The position numbers were made by a program, and so were the translations under genes. Positions 24,249 to 33,891 of a DNA stretch of 64,000 nt are shown piece after piece. Origin of the DNA: Bog-1198 sp963727045 (GTDB lineage: Bacteria > Pseudomonadota > Gammaproteobacteria > Steroidobacterales > Steroidobacteraceae). The notes below the pieces were generated by a model. The model searched no databases and had not been told where the DNA came from. It worked only from the letters and a program-made list of their open reading frames with translations. The number at the start of each line of letters is the position of its first letter. Positions within the stretch are counted from its first letter, which is position 1. The stretch lies in the NCBI GenBank assembly GCA_963727045.1, contig CAVSES010000001.1, forward strand, positions 1,240,001-1,304,000, read 5' to 3'.

Positions 24249-26315
24249 CTAATGCCAGCGGTATCCGAGGCGAACCCACAGCATGCGCGCGGGCAATAGA
24301 TAGAAGGACTCGCTGCCGAATTCGCTCGCGGACACGGGGGGGCGGCGGTTCGTCAAATTGGTGCCTTCCAGCGTCACGCGGAACTTGTGGATGCGATACT
24401 CGAGCGTCGCATCGAGCGCCGTGTATCCGCCGACCGCCGCGGAATTCTCCTCGTCGAGGAAGCGCCTGCCGACATAGCGACCGACCAACGTGGCGCCGAT
24501 TCCCGATGCGGGCGTGTAGAGCAGTCCCGCCGAGGCGAGAACATGAGGCGACAGCGGCAACTCCCGGCCGCCGACATCGACGCCGGCAATCTCATCGAAG
24601 AACAGGTACTGCTTGAAGCGCGCGTCGTGATACGACGCGTTCACCGCGATCTCGACATCGGGCGCCATCCGATAGCGGGTTTCCAGCTCGACGCCCTTGA
24701 GTCTCTCGGCGGCCGCATTCGCCAGTGCGCCGGAACTCGTGGGGACGACAAGATTATTGAAGTCCATGAGGAACACTTCCCCCTGATAATTCAAGCGGCC
24801 GTCCGCCGCCGCGCCTTTCACGCCCACTTCGTAACTCTGCGCCGTTTCCGGGCTGAGAAGATCCGGCGTGTAATCGGGGCCGAAGTCGATGGCCGAGGGC
24901 TTGAATGCATTTCGAAAATCGGCGTACGCCACGGCCTGATCCTTGCCCGAGGCCCACAGCCGATAGCTCACGCCGATGGTTTCCGACGGCCGGATCATCG
25001 TCTTGTGCACGCTCTCGGCCAGCAATTCGGGAGGCGGCAGGGTCAGATCGCTGGAGTCCTTGTGCTCGTATGCTTCATTCAAACGAACACCGGCAAGCAA
25101 ATCCCACCGATCATCCGGCTTCCAATCGACCTGCGCGTATTGACCGGCGAACAGCCGCTTGTCGTTGACGGTCCCGATCTCGTTGGCCGGCAGCGCCGTG
25201 GTCGGCGGCGGCAGGAAAGACCCGTCCAGCGGCGCGACATACGCGGCGTTGCCGTTGAGCGACGTCTGCCGCCCCCGGCCGTACAAGAGATCGGCGCCCG
25301 CGATCAGCGACGTGTCGGTCGAAAAGGCATGGGTCAAATGGGTGTCGAAGTATCCGTCGTCGATGCGACGGCGCTGATTCTGCGTGTCGGCCGCACCGCT
25401 CAAATCGGGTTCCAGAAACGCACGCACATCCTTGATGTCCGAATAAGCGTAGGAAATCAGGGTATCCCACGCACCCGCCGGCACGGGGTGCGAGTAGCCT
25501 ATCGCGACATGATATTTTTCTTCCTCGATCTTCGCATCCGCCGGATTGAAATTGGCATTGATCGGGGTGAGCGTGGTGAGGCCCGAGCCCACGCGAATCG
25601 TGGGACTCGGGGGAACATCGTTGACGATGGAGACATCGGCATCCAGCCGCAATGTTCCCGAGCCCAGGTCGAGCGCCCCCCGATAGAGCGCATGGCCGTC
25701 GGCGATGCTCTCCCGGGCGTCCGCGAAACCCAATCTCTGCCCGTCTACCGCGATCGACTGCCGGTAGCCGTCCATGGGCGGCAAAGCACCCGAAGCCGAT
25801 CCCCGAACCGACCCGTACGAACCGAATGCCAGGTCCGCTTCGTCCGCCGCTTCGCCGGCCGGATAGTGAATCGCCTGCACGACACCGACAAACGACGTTG
25901 CACCGTACATGACCGGTGCTGAACCCTTCATGACCTCGATCCGCTGCACGTCGGTGAAATTGAGCGTGGCAATCGCCGGATTGAAGGCGCCGCCCCACGG
26001 TATGCCATCGACGACCAGCAGGAACGCATCGAACTCGTGAAGTCCCCAAAACGCAGGCACGGCGCTCGACGGACCGGCATCGCCGCCGGGCGGCGCCTCC
26101 ACGCCCGGCACGAGGCTCAGGGCCGAAGCCATGTCGCGTGCATCGCGCGCACCGAGCTCATCCGCAGACACCACCGAGATGTCCGCCGGAATGCGATCGA
26201 CCGGCTCGGCAATGCGGGTCGCCGTCACCACGACCGCGTCGAGCGATCCCGCGGCTGCGTCGATGCTCGCCGCGCCGGCGAGGAGCACCAGCATCAGCCG
26301 TGTCAATGTTCTCAT
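24249..26315 (-). CDS. TonB-dependent outer-membrane receptor
   Basis: The 688-residue product from ATG 26315 has a signal peptide (MLVLLAGAASIDAAAGS), a plug domain starting VVVTATRIAEPVDRIP with VPGVE and GVVQAIHYPAG-like segments, and a beta-barrel. The C-terminus ends RLGYRWH, an aromatic-rich close of the barrel although the very last residue is His rather than Phe. The plug is of the BtuB/vitamin B12-like class, but the substrate cannot be told. It is divergent from two BNR-repeat proteins; the 117-base gap probably carries both promoters. An in-frame extension up to 26705 overlaps the divergent gene and is rejected. Confidence 0.88.
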   Translation of the reverse strand: MRTLTRLMLVLLAGAASIDAAAGSLDAVVVTATRIAEPVDRIPADISVVSADELGARDARDMASALSLVPGVEAPPGGDAGPSSAVPAFWGLHEFDAFLLVVDGIPWGGAFNPAIATLNFTDVQRIEVMKGSAPVMYGATSFVGVVQAIHYPAGEAADEADLAFGSYGSVRGSASGALPPMDGYRQSIAVDGQRLGFADARESIADGHALYRGALDLGSGTLRLDADVSIVNDVPPSPTIRVGSGLTTLTPINANFNPADAKIEEEKYHVAIGYSHPVPAGAWDTLISYAYSDIKDVRAFLEPDLSGAADTQNQRRRIDDGYFDTHLTHAFSTDTSLIAGADLLYGRGRQTSLNGNAAYVAPLDGSFLPPPTTALPANEIGTVNDKRLFAGQYAQVDWKPDDRWDLLAGVRLNEAYEHKDSSDLTLPPPELLAESVHKTMIRPSETIGVSYRLWASGKDQAVAYADFRNAFKPSAIDFGPDYTPDLLSPETAQSYEVGVKGAAADGRLNYQGEVFLMDFNNLVVPTSSGALANAAAERLKGVELETRYRMAPDVEIAVNASYHDARFKQYLFFDEIAGVDVGGRELPLSPHVLASAGLLYTPASGIGATLVGRYVGRRFLDEENSAAVGGYTALDATLEYRIHKFRVTLEGTNLTNRRPPVSASEFGSESFYLLPARMLWVRLGYRWH

Positions 26316-26432
26316 CCCGACACGTCTCCATCGCGCTGACTTAAAGGGCGCACAGAATAGCCGATCCCATTTGCGCAAGCACACGCGTCGGGCCTTGCTG
26401 TACGATACGGGCCTTCGCAATTGGGGAGTACC
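26316..26432. promoter_or_regulatory. Divergent promoter region, TonB receptor/BNR proteins
   Basis: The two genes face away from each other across 117 bases. A relatively A+T-rich spot (ACGATACGGG near 26402 and TTGGGGAGTACC before ATG 26433) gives the plus-strand gene a ribosome site (GGGGAG). I cannot name a specific operator or -10/-35 pair. Confidence 0.35.
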
Positions 26433-29400
26433 ATGATCATGACGCATCGGTTCACGCCGTCCGCGGCAACCCTTGCCTTGCTTTTGCTGATGCCCTGTTT
26501 GTGTCTTGCAGCCGTCGCCGACGTGAACCCTGCGCTGGTGGGCGGCATGAAATGGCGCCAAATAGGCCCCTTCCGCGGCGGCCGTGTGGTGGCGGTGAGC
26601 GGCGTACCGGGGGATCCCGCGACCTGGTACTTCGGCGGGGTCGGCGGCGGAGTGTGGAAGAGCACCGATGTCGGCAACTCTTGGAAACCCATGTTCGACG
26701 GCCAAAAGATCGCCTCGATCGGCGCGATCGCGGTCGCCGACTCAGATCACAACGTGGTGTACGTCGGCACGGGCGAGGCATGCCCGCGCGGCAATATCAG
26801 CTACGGCGACGGGGTTTACAAGTCGCTCGACGCGGGTCGCACCTGGACGAACGTGGGGCTCAAGGATACGCGGCAGATCGGCGCCGTGATCGTGCATCCG
26901 AAGAACCCCGACATCGTGCTGGTTGCCGCGCTCGGACATGCGTTCGGCCCCAATGAAGAGCGCGGCGTGTTCCGCAGCGCCGACGGCGGACGTACTTGGA
27001 CGAAGGTGTTGTACAAGGACAGGGACACCGGCGCCGTCGACGTTGCGTTCGATCCGGGAAATCCCAACACCGTCTATGCCTCTCTGTGGCAGATGCGCCG
27101 CCAGCCCTGGAATTTCTCGAGCGGCGGCCCGGGATCCGGCCTCTACAAATCGACGGACGCCGGCCTCACGTGGAGGCATCTCGAGGGACACGGCCTGCCC
27201 GAGGGCATTCTCGGACGTATCGGCGTGTCCGTGGCCGGCGGCGGCTTGGGGCGCGTGTACGCCATGATCGAAGCGGCCGAAGGCGGTCTCTTCCGCTCCG
27301 ACGATGCGGGCGATTCCTGGATTCGCGTCAACGACGACCATCGATTCCGCCAGCGAGCCTGGTATTACAGCCACGTATTTGCCGATCCCGTTTCTCCCGA
27401 CATCGTCTATGTACTCAACACCGGCGCCTTCCGCTCCGCCGATGGCGGCAAGACCTTCGAATTGATGCCCGCCCCGCACGGCGATCATCACGCGCTGTGG
27501 ATCGACCCTGCGGACCCGCGGCGTGTGATCAACGGAAGCGACGGCGGCGCGAGCATTTCCGTCGACGGCGGCAAATCCTGGTCGGCCCCCTACAATCAGC
27601 CCACAGCCCAGTTCTATCATGTGGCGGTCGACAACCGCTGGCCGTACCGCGTCTACGGCGCGCAGCAGGACAATTCCACGATCGCCATTGCGAGCCGCGA
27701 CGACATCGGTGTCATCGGCCGCCAGGATTGGTTCGAGGTCGGCGGCGGCGAGAGCGGTTTCATCGCACCCGATCCGAAGAATCCCGAGGTCATTTACGCG
27801 AACTCCGACAGCGGCCAGATGACCCGGCTCGATCACCGCACGAACAACCTGCGCGATGTATCCGTATATCCCCTCGACGTGTCGGGAAACGGCGCCGCCG
27901 CACTTCAATTCCGCCTGCAGTGGACGGAGCCGCTGTTCGTCTCGCGGCACGATTCGAACGTCCTGTATACCGCGGCGCAATTCGTGCTGCGCAGCCCCGA
28001 CCAGGGGCGCACCTGGAAGGCGATCAGTCCGGATCTCACGCGCAACGACAAGAGCAAGCAGCAGCCGTCCGGCGGACCGATCACCCTGGACATCACGAGC
28101 GTCGAATACTACGACACGGTCTTTGCGCTCGGCGAGTCGCCGCTGCAGCAGGGATTATTGTGGGCCGGCACCGACGATGGGCTGGTTCACCTGACGCGCG
28201 ACGACGGACGCAGTTGGGCCGATGTCACGCCGAAGGACATGCCGGCCTGGAGCATGGTGAGCCTCATCGATCCCTCCCCGCACGATGCGGCCACGGCCTA
28301 TGCGGCGATCGATCGTCACAAACTCGACGATCTGAAACCTCTCATCTACCGCACTCACGATTCCGGCAAAACCTGGACCCGCATCGTTGCCGGCATTCCG
28401 GACGGGGCCTATGTGCACGCGGTGCGCGAAGACCCCGTGGTCAAAGGGCTGCTCTATGCGGGCACGGAGCTCGGGGTCTTCTTCTCCGCCGATGACGGCG
28501 CCCACTGGCATGCGCTGCAGCTCAACCTGCCCGTGACGCCGATACACGACCTCATCGTCAAGGACAATGATCTCGTGGCCGCGACGCACGGCCGTTCGTT
28601 CTGGATTCTCGACGATGTGTCGCCGCTGAGGCAGGCGTCAGGCGGACTCGCGGCCGGCGATATGCACCTGTTTCGGCCCGCCCGCGCCGTGAAACTTCAC
28701 TACCCGAACGAAGTCGAGCGCCGCCTTCCCGTGGGCGACAATCCGCCCGCGGGCGCGGTCATCGACTATTACCTGAGCGCCAAACCCGCTGAAGGTGAAG
28801 TGCTCACGCTCGAGATCCTGACGGCGGATGGCAAACCGGTTCGCCGTATGACGAACCACCCGCCGTCCGACGGTCCCGAACAACCGGCGGAGTGGACGGA
28901 CCGGGAGAAACCGGCGGATGCAATTCCGGACGCCGCCGGCGCAAACCGCTTTGCGTGGGATCTGCGCGGCGAGGACCCGCAGAAGATCCCGGGCGCATTC
29001 TACGCGGACGAGGGACCCCGCGGACCGTTGGTCACTCCAGGGTCCTACCAGGTCCGTCTTTCGTTCCGCGGCCAGAGCCAAACCGCGCCGCTCGAGGTCG
29101 TGCCGGATCCCAGGCTCGAAGGGCAGCTGGCCGACGGCGAGGTCAAGGAACTGGCGGACCTGTCGCGAAGGACATGGACCGACATCGATGCCCTGCACAA
29201 GGCCGTCAATCAGATTCGCGAAACGCGCGCGCGCGTCGAGACGATCAAAAAATGGAGCAAGGGCAACCGCTCCGCCAAGCCCGTGATCGAGGCGGCGAAC
29301 CAGCTCGCCGCCAAGATGGCGCCGATCGAGGCGCGCCTGGTGCAGGTGAAGATGGCGGCATCCGAGGACAACCTTCGTTATCCGAACATGCTGAACGAGC

Positions 29401-29603
29401 AATACGACACGTTCTCCGCCACGCTCGACTCCGAGGATTTCGGTCCCACGGAATCGCAACGTCAGGTCTATGCCTATTTGCACGGCGAGCTCGCCGGCGA
29501 ACTCGCCAAGTGGCGTGCCCTGCTCGACGCCGATCTGCCGGCACTCGAGTCGCTGATGCGCGCGCAGGGTGTTCCGTCCATCGGAGAAACGCGCGAGCCA
29601 TGA
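26433..29603 (+). CDS. Exported BNR/sortilin-like beta-propeller protein, first copy
   Basis: The 1056-residue protein has a signal peptide (ATLALLLLMPCLCLAAVA). Two beta-propellers follow, built of repeats with Asp-box or BNR motifs such as STDVGNSW, SADGGRTW, STDAGLTW, SDDAGDSW and SPDQGRTW. It matches the large VPS10/sortilin-like glycosidase-annotated family of soil proteobacteria; conserved signatures are RQIGPFRGGR near the start and GATHGRSFWIL-like (VAATHGRSFWILDD) late. The last 250 residues include a beta domain (YLSAKPAEGEVLTLEI) and a helical tail. Activity is unproven. It overlaps the next, paralogous gene by 4 bases (ATGA). Confidence 0.85.
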   Translation: MIMTHRFTPSAATLALLLLMPCLCLAAVADVNPALVGGMKWRQIGPFRGGRVVAVSGVPGDPATWYFGGVGGGVWKSTDVGNSWKPMFDGQKIASIGAIAVADSDHNVVYVGTGEACPRGNISYGDGVYKSLDAGRTWTNVGLKDTRQIGAVIVHPKNPDIVLVAALGHAFGPNEERGVFRSADGGRTWTKVLYKDRDTGAVDVAFDPGNPNTVYASLWQMRRQPWNFSSGGPGSGLYKSTDAGLTWRHLEGHGLPEGILGRIGVSVAGGGLGRVYAMIEAAEGGLFRSDDAGDSWIRVNDDHRFRQRAWYYSHVFADPVSPDIVYVLNTGAFRSADGGKTFELMPAPHGDHHALWIDPADPRRVINGSDGGASISVDGGKSWSAPYNQPTAQFYHVAVDNRWPYRVYGAQQDNSTIAIASRDDIGVIGRQDWFEVGGGESGFIAPDPKNPEVIYANSDSGQMTRLDHRTNNLRDVSVYPLDVSGNGAAALQFRLQWTEPLFVSRHDSNVLYTAAQFVLRSPDQGRTWKAISPDLTRNDKSKQQPSGGPITLDITSVEYYDTVFALGESPLQQGLLWAGTDDGLVHLTRDDGRSWADVTPKDMPAWSMVSLIDPSPHDAATAYAAIDRHKLDDLKPLIYRTHDSGKTWTRIVAGIPDGAYVHAVREDPVVKGLLYAGTELGVFFSADDGAHWHALQLNLPVTPIHDLIVKDNDLVAATHGRSFWILDDVSPLRQASGGLAAGDMHLFRPARAVKLHYPNEVERRLPVGDNPPAGAVIDYYLSAKPAEGEVLTLEILTADGKPVRRMTNHPPSDGPEQPAEWTDREKPADAIPDAAGANRFAWDLRGEDPQKIPGAFYADEGPRGPLVTPGSYQVRLSFRGQSQTAPLEVVPDPRLEGQLADGEVKELADLSRRTWTDIDALHKAVNQIRETRARVETIKKWSKGNRSAKPVIEAANQLAAKMAPIEARLVQVKMAASEDNLRYPNMLNEQYDTFSATLDSEDFGPTESQRQVYAYLHGELAGELAKWRALLDADLPALESLMRAQGVPSIGETREP

Positions 29604-32600
29604 GCGCCGTGAGCCGCAGCATGCTTGCGGCGCTATCCGCCGCACTTTGGCTCCAGACCGGCGCCATCGCTGCCGCGCCAACGCCCGCCGGTACCGCTTC
29701 GGAGGGCCTGCATTGGCGGCTGGTCGGGCCGTTTAGGGGCGGACGTACTCGCGCGGTGACCGGCGTACCGGGCCAACCCGAAACTTTCTTGATCGGCGCG
29801 GTGAACGGCGGGATTTGGAGGACGACGGATTTCGGGCGCACATGGGCGCCCTTGTTCGATGCGGCCCCGACGCAGTCCATCGGCGCCATCGCGGTTGCAC
29901 CCTCGGACCCGTCGATCATCTATGTGGGAAGCGGCGAGGGTTTGATGCGGCCGGATCTGTCCGTCGGCAACGGCATCTATCGTTCCACGGACTCCGGGCG
30001 GACATGGATGCATCTGGGCCTCGACGATGCGCAGCAGATTCCCGATCTCGCGGTCGATCCGCAAGATCCGAACCGGGTGTATGCGGCGGTTTTGGGCCAT
30101 CCGTTCGGCCCGAGTTCGCAGCGCGGGATATTCCGGTCAACGGACGGGGGCAAGACATGGACCCGCGTGCTGTATGTCGACGACGATACGGGAGCCTCCT
30201 GCGTGAAAATCGGGGCGCGCGATCCGAACGTGCTGTATGCGGCCCTGTGGAACGTGCGCGCGGGGCCGTGGGAAGACAAGAATGTCTTCAACGGCACGGC
30301 AGGCGGCCTTTACAAGTCCACCGACGGCGGGGACCATTGGCGCCGGCTGACCCGGGGCCTTCCGGAAAATCTGTCGCAAATCGAAGTGGCGGTTGCACCG
30401 AGCCGTGCAGAGCGCCTGTACGCAACCGTCGCAACGACCGCGGACGGCGAATACGGTTCGGCGGCCGGATTGGGCGTGTACCGGTCGGAGGACGGCGGCG
30501 AATCCTGGATTCGCGCCACCACCGATCCGCGGCCGGCGCTGCGCATCGGGGGCGGCGATCTGCCCATCATCAAGGTGGATCCGCGCAATGCCGATGTGCT
30601 CTACAGCGCGAGCCTGGTCGCCATGAAATCGACGGATGCCGGCGTCCATTGGACATCGCTCCGTGGATCGCCCGGGGGCGATGACTATCAAAATCTATGG
30701 GTGAGCCCGGACGACCCGCGGCACATCGCCCTGGTCGGCGATCAGGGCGGCATCATCACGGTCAATGCGGGTGCGACGTGGAGCTCATGGCTCAATCAAC
30801 CGACCGCGCAGCTCTACCACATCGGCGTCGCAGACGCGTTCCCATATCGGATTTGCTCGGGGCAGCAGGAAAGCGGTTCGGTGTGCATCGCCAGTCGCGG
30901 CAACGACGGCGAGATCACCCTGCGCGAATGGCATCCCGTTGGGGTGATCGAGTACGGATATGCCGTCCCCGATCCCCTCGATCCGGACGTCATCTATGGC
31001 TCGGGCCGCAACGTCGTGACCCGGACGCAATTGTCGACCGGCCAAGTGCAGGACATCACGCCGATCCCGCTCAAGGGCGCCGATGTTCGTGTGGATCGCA
31101 CCGAGCCCCTGTTCTTCGCCCCACAAAACCCCCATCGCATGTACTACGCGGCCAATCGCCTCTACGAAACCATCGACGGCGGACAACATTGGCGCGTCGT
31201 GAGCCCGGATCTGACCCGGGAGAATCCGGGCGTGCCCCCGAGTGTCGGCACCCTGATGCTGCCGGGAGCCGGCAAGCAGCGCGGCGCCATCTACGCGGCG
31301 AGCGCGTCTTCGATGCAGGAGGGGCTTATCTGGACCGGCACCGACGATGGGCTCGTCTGGATGACCCGCGACGGCGGCGGGGCCTGGCAAAACGTGACGC
31401 CACCGCCGCTCACCGCGTGGAGCAAGGTGACGCAGGTGGAGGCGTCGCACTTCGACCCCGAAGTCGCCTACGTATCCGTGAGCCGATTTCGCATCGACGA
31501 TTTGAAACCCTATTTATACCGAACCCGCGACGGCGGCAGAAACTGGACGCCGATCATCGGGGGATTGCCGCCGGATGAGCCCGTCAACACGGTTCGCGAG
31601 GACCCGGCGCGGCGCGGTCTTCTCTTTGCGGGGACGGAGAAGAGCGTATGGGTTTCCTACGACGACGGCGATCACTGGAGTTCTCTGCAGCTGAATCTGC
31701 CGCACACCTCGATGCGCGATCTGGCGATCCACGATCCGGATCTCATCGTTGCAACGCATGGCCGCGCATTTTGGGTACTGGATGACATCACTCCCTTGCG
31801 GCAGTTCTCGCCGGCTTTTGCGGCGCATGAGGCCGTGCTGCTCAAACCCGCGGCCGCGGTACGCGTCAGGCGCAGCACCGGGTCGGACACGCCGATTCAG
31901 CCGGACGAGCCCGCGGGACGCAATCCCCCGGACGGCGCGCCGATCGACTACTATCTTGCGCGCGATTCCAAAGTGCCGGTCACGATCGAAATTCTCGATT
32001 CGACCGGAGCGCTGGTCAGGCGCGCATCGAGCACGGATCCAGCGCCCTTCACCCAGGCGCAACTCGACCGAGAGTTGATTCCGCCGTATTGGGCCAGGGC
32101 GACCGCGGCGCCCGCGGCGGGCGCAGGCATGCATCGCTGGGTGTGGGACCTGCATTATTCCCCGCCCCGCAGCGTGAAGCGCGGATTCCCGATCTCCGCC
32201 GTGCCCAACGATACGCCCCAGGAACCCGCGGGTCCGCCCGCCGATATGGGCGATTATCGGATCCGCTTGATCATCGGCGCGCACCAATGGGAGCAGATGC
32301 TTGCGGTGACCCCGGACCCGCGGGTCAAGATCAGCCGCGAGGATTTCACGGCCCAGTTCGCTCTCGCGCGGAGCCTGGCCGCGGCGCTCGACGGCAGCAG
32401 CGCCATTTTGATCGAAGCGCGTTCGATCCGGGCCCAGCTGAAGGATCTGGGGACGCGTGCGGGCGCAATTCTGCAGGCGCCGATCCGGTCTCTCGATCTC
32501 AACATTGCCGCGCTTGTCGAAACAGCCGATGCGGGCGGTTCGGCGGTCCGCGGACTCGAGCGCTTGAACGGCGATGTCGCCACGCTGTACGCACAAGTCG

Positions 32601-32806
32601 CGAACGTCGACGCGGCGCCCACCGCGGTGCAGGCCGCCGAGACGGAGCGTGCCTTGAAGGAATGGGCAGCGCTCGAGCCCGCGTGGCGGCGCTTGCGCGA
32701 CGATGAAATCGCCGGGTTGAACAGGACGCTGGTCAAGCTTCATCTTCCCCGCTTGCGCGAAGATCTCGAGCCGCCGCGAAATCTCGATTTCGCCGACGAG
32801 GATTAG
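29600..32806 (+). CDS. Exported BNR/sortilin-like beta-propeller protein, second copy
   Basis: ATG 29600 overlaps the stop codon of its paralogue. The 1068-residue product shares the whole architecture: signal peptide (SMLAALSAALWLQTGAIAAA), WRLVGPFRGGRTRAV, Asp-box repeats (STDGGKTW, SEDGGESW, TRDGGRNW), VATHGRAFWVLDDITPLRQ, YYLARDSKVPVTIEILDSTG and a helical end. Divergence is large, so the duplication is old. The pair is likely secreted or periplasmic and may act on a polymer taken up by the adjacent TonB receptor (inference). It ends by overlapping the convergent cytochrome-porin gene by 4 bases. Confidence 0.85.
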   Translation: MSAVSRSMLAALSAALWLQTGAIAAAPTPAGTASEGLHWRLVGPFRGGRTRAVTGVPGQPETFLIGAVNGGIWRTTDFGRTWAPLFDAAPTQSIGAIAVAPSDPSIIYVGSGEGLMRPDLSVGNGIYRSTDSGRTWMHLGLDDAQQIPDLAVDPQDPNRVYAAVLGHPFGPSSQRGIFRSTDGGKTWTRVLYVDDDTGASCVKIGARDPNVLYAALWNVRAGPWEDKNVFNGTAGGLYKSTDGGDHWRRLTRGLPENLSQIEVAVAPSRAERLYATVATTADGEYGSAAGLGVYRSEDGGESWIRATTDPRPALRIGGGDLPIIKVDPRNADVLYSASLVAMKSTDAGVHWTSLRGSPGGDDYQNLWVSPDDPRHIALVGDQGGIITVNAGATWSSWLNQPTAQLYHIGVADAFPYRICSGQQESGSVCIASRGNDGEITLREWHPVGVIEYGYAVPDPLDPDVIYGSGRNVVTRTQLSTGQVQDITPIPLKGADVRVDRTEPLFFAPQNPHRMYYAANRLYETIDGGQHWRVVSPDLTRENPGVPPSVGTLMLPGAGKQRGAIYAASASSMQEGLIWTGTDDGLVWMTRDGGGAWQNVTPPPLTAWSKVTQVEASHFDPEVAYVSVSRFRIDDLKPYLYRTRDGGRNWTPIIGGLPPDEPVNTVREDPARRGLLFAGTEKSVWVSYDDGDHWSSLQLNLPHTSMRDLAIHDPDLIVATHGRAFWVLDDITPLRQFSPAFAAHEAVLLKPAAAVRVRRSTGSDTPIQPDEPAGRNPPDGAPIDYYLARDSKVPVTIEILDSTGALVRRASSTDPAPFTQAQLDRELIPPYWARATAAPAAGAGMHRWVWDLHYSPPRSVKRGFPISAVPNDTPQEPAGPPADMGDYRIRLIIGAHQWEQMLAVTPDPRVKISREDFTAQFALARSLAAALDGSSAILIEARSIRAQLKDLGTRAGAILQAPIRSLDLNIAALVETADAGGSAVRGLERLNGDVATLYAQVANVDAAPTAVQAAETERALKEWAALEPAWRRLRDDEIAGLNRTLVKLHLPRLREDLEPPRNLDFADED

Positions 32807-33891
32807 AAATAGCCGTGCAGCTCGACGAAGCTCAGCCGCTGATTCTCGACGTTGCTCTGCGGAATGCCGCGATACCGGCGATACCCGGCGCGCAGCTGCA
32901 GGAACGGAATGGGCGTGAACTCATAGACCACGCTGTAGCGGGCCCGCTGGTCCTCCGCAACCGCGCGATTCGGATCGTAGGACTCGGCGGTGAATTTCAG
33001 ATTGTGCCCCTTGTGGATGCGCCAATCCGCCTCGAGCAGTCCGGCTGCAAGTGAACGGCCGCCCACAAACCCTTCGTCGCGAACCGCATCGATCTCGCCG
33101 AGCCAGGAGACCGGGCCGGTGCGCAGCCCCGCGAACAGGCCCGCCACGCGGCGATTGCCTGCATCGGACTGCGTCGACGACGCCGCGGCGCCCAACCGCC
33201 ACATCGGCCGCACGTACACGAGCTGACCCGTGATCTGATGGCCTGCCTTCGTGCCGCTTCCCGATGCCGGGACGTTGGTGAGATCGAGTTGCGCCGACCA
33301 GGCCGCGTGTTCATACCCCATCTCCACCCCCTGCTCGGGCGTGGTCATGCTGATGCCCGACAGTTCCCGCACGAATGCGGTCTGATCCTGCAATCTCCAG
33401 CCGAACGGCAGATAGAACTGGCCTCCCTTGAAATACAGGCCATCGTTCGAATTGCCGTAGCGGACATAGGCTTCCATGTTCTGCGAGGAGTTCGGCGCAA
33501 CTTGTTCGTCGATGTACAAGCCGAGCCGATCGGGGATGACCGCAACATCGGCGTACAGCCGGAATTGTTCCAGCGCAAATTGCTGCTGGCTCGGCGAGTT
33601 TGGGACCGTGCTCTCGGACCACTCGGCCCGCAGGTCGCCGCCAATCCGCACGGGGTCGATCACGCGGCCGGTCCAAGCGTCCAGATCCTTGATGGTCTGC
33701 GCCGGAAGCAGCATCTTCGCGTACATGACTCCGAAATTGTTTCGCAATCCGCCACCGGTCGGATTGACGTGGCAGACGTTGCACTTATATCCCTCCTGCA
33801 CCGCCAGGTAGGGCTCAGACCATGCCGGATGCGACCAAAGAATCCCTGCGATCAGCACCATGGTGCAGCCCGCGAGCGTGCGCAGACTCAT
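32803..33891 (-). CDS. Outer-membrane barrel with N-terminal CxxCH motif
   Basis: The 362-residue protein has a signal peptide (VLIAGILWSHPAWSEP), then a short segment with one heme-type motif CNVCH (about residues 37-41) followed by VNPTGGGLRNNFG. A beta-barrel pattern fills the rest, ending FVELHGYF with C-terminal Phe. Such heme-motif barrels are seen in Gammaproteobacteria as cytochrome-linked porins. ATG 33891 overlaps the preceding lipoprotein gene by 4 bases. The conserved arginines and aspartates expected in a channel cannot be placed without alignment. Confidence 0.7.
   Translation of the reverse strand: MSLRTLAGCTMVLIAGILWSHPAWSEPYLAVQEGYKCNVCHVNPTGGGLRNNFGVMYAKMLLPAQTIKDLDAWTGRVIDPVRIGGDLRAEWSESTVPNSPSQQQFALEQFRLYADVAVIPDRLGLYIDEQVAPNSSQNMEAYVRYGNSNDGLYFKGGQFYLPFGWRLQDQTAFVRELSGISMTTPEQGVEMGYEHAAWSAQLDLTNVPASGSGTKAGHQITGQLVYVRPMWRLGAAASSTQSDAGNRRVAGLFAGLRTGPVSWLGEIDAVRDEGFVGGRSLAAGLLEADWRIHKGHNLKFTAESYDPNRAVAEDQRARYSVVYEFTPIPFLQLRAGYRRYRGIPQSNVENQRLSFVELHGYF

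Noticed and set aside
28892..29599. Upstream extension of the second BNR protein
   Set aside because: The part before ATG 29600 overlaps the first BNR gene in another frame; a signal peptide starts exactly at 29600.
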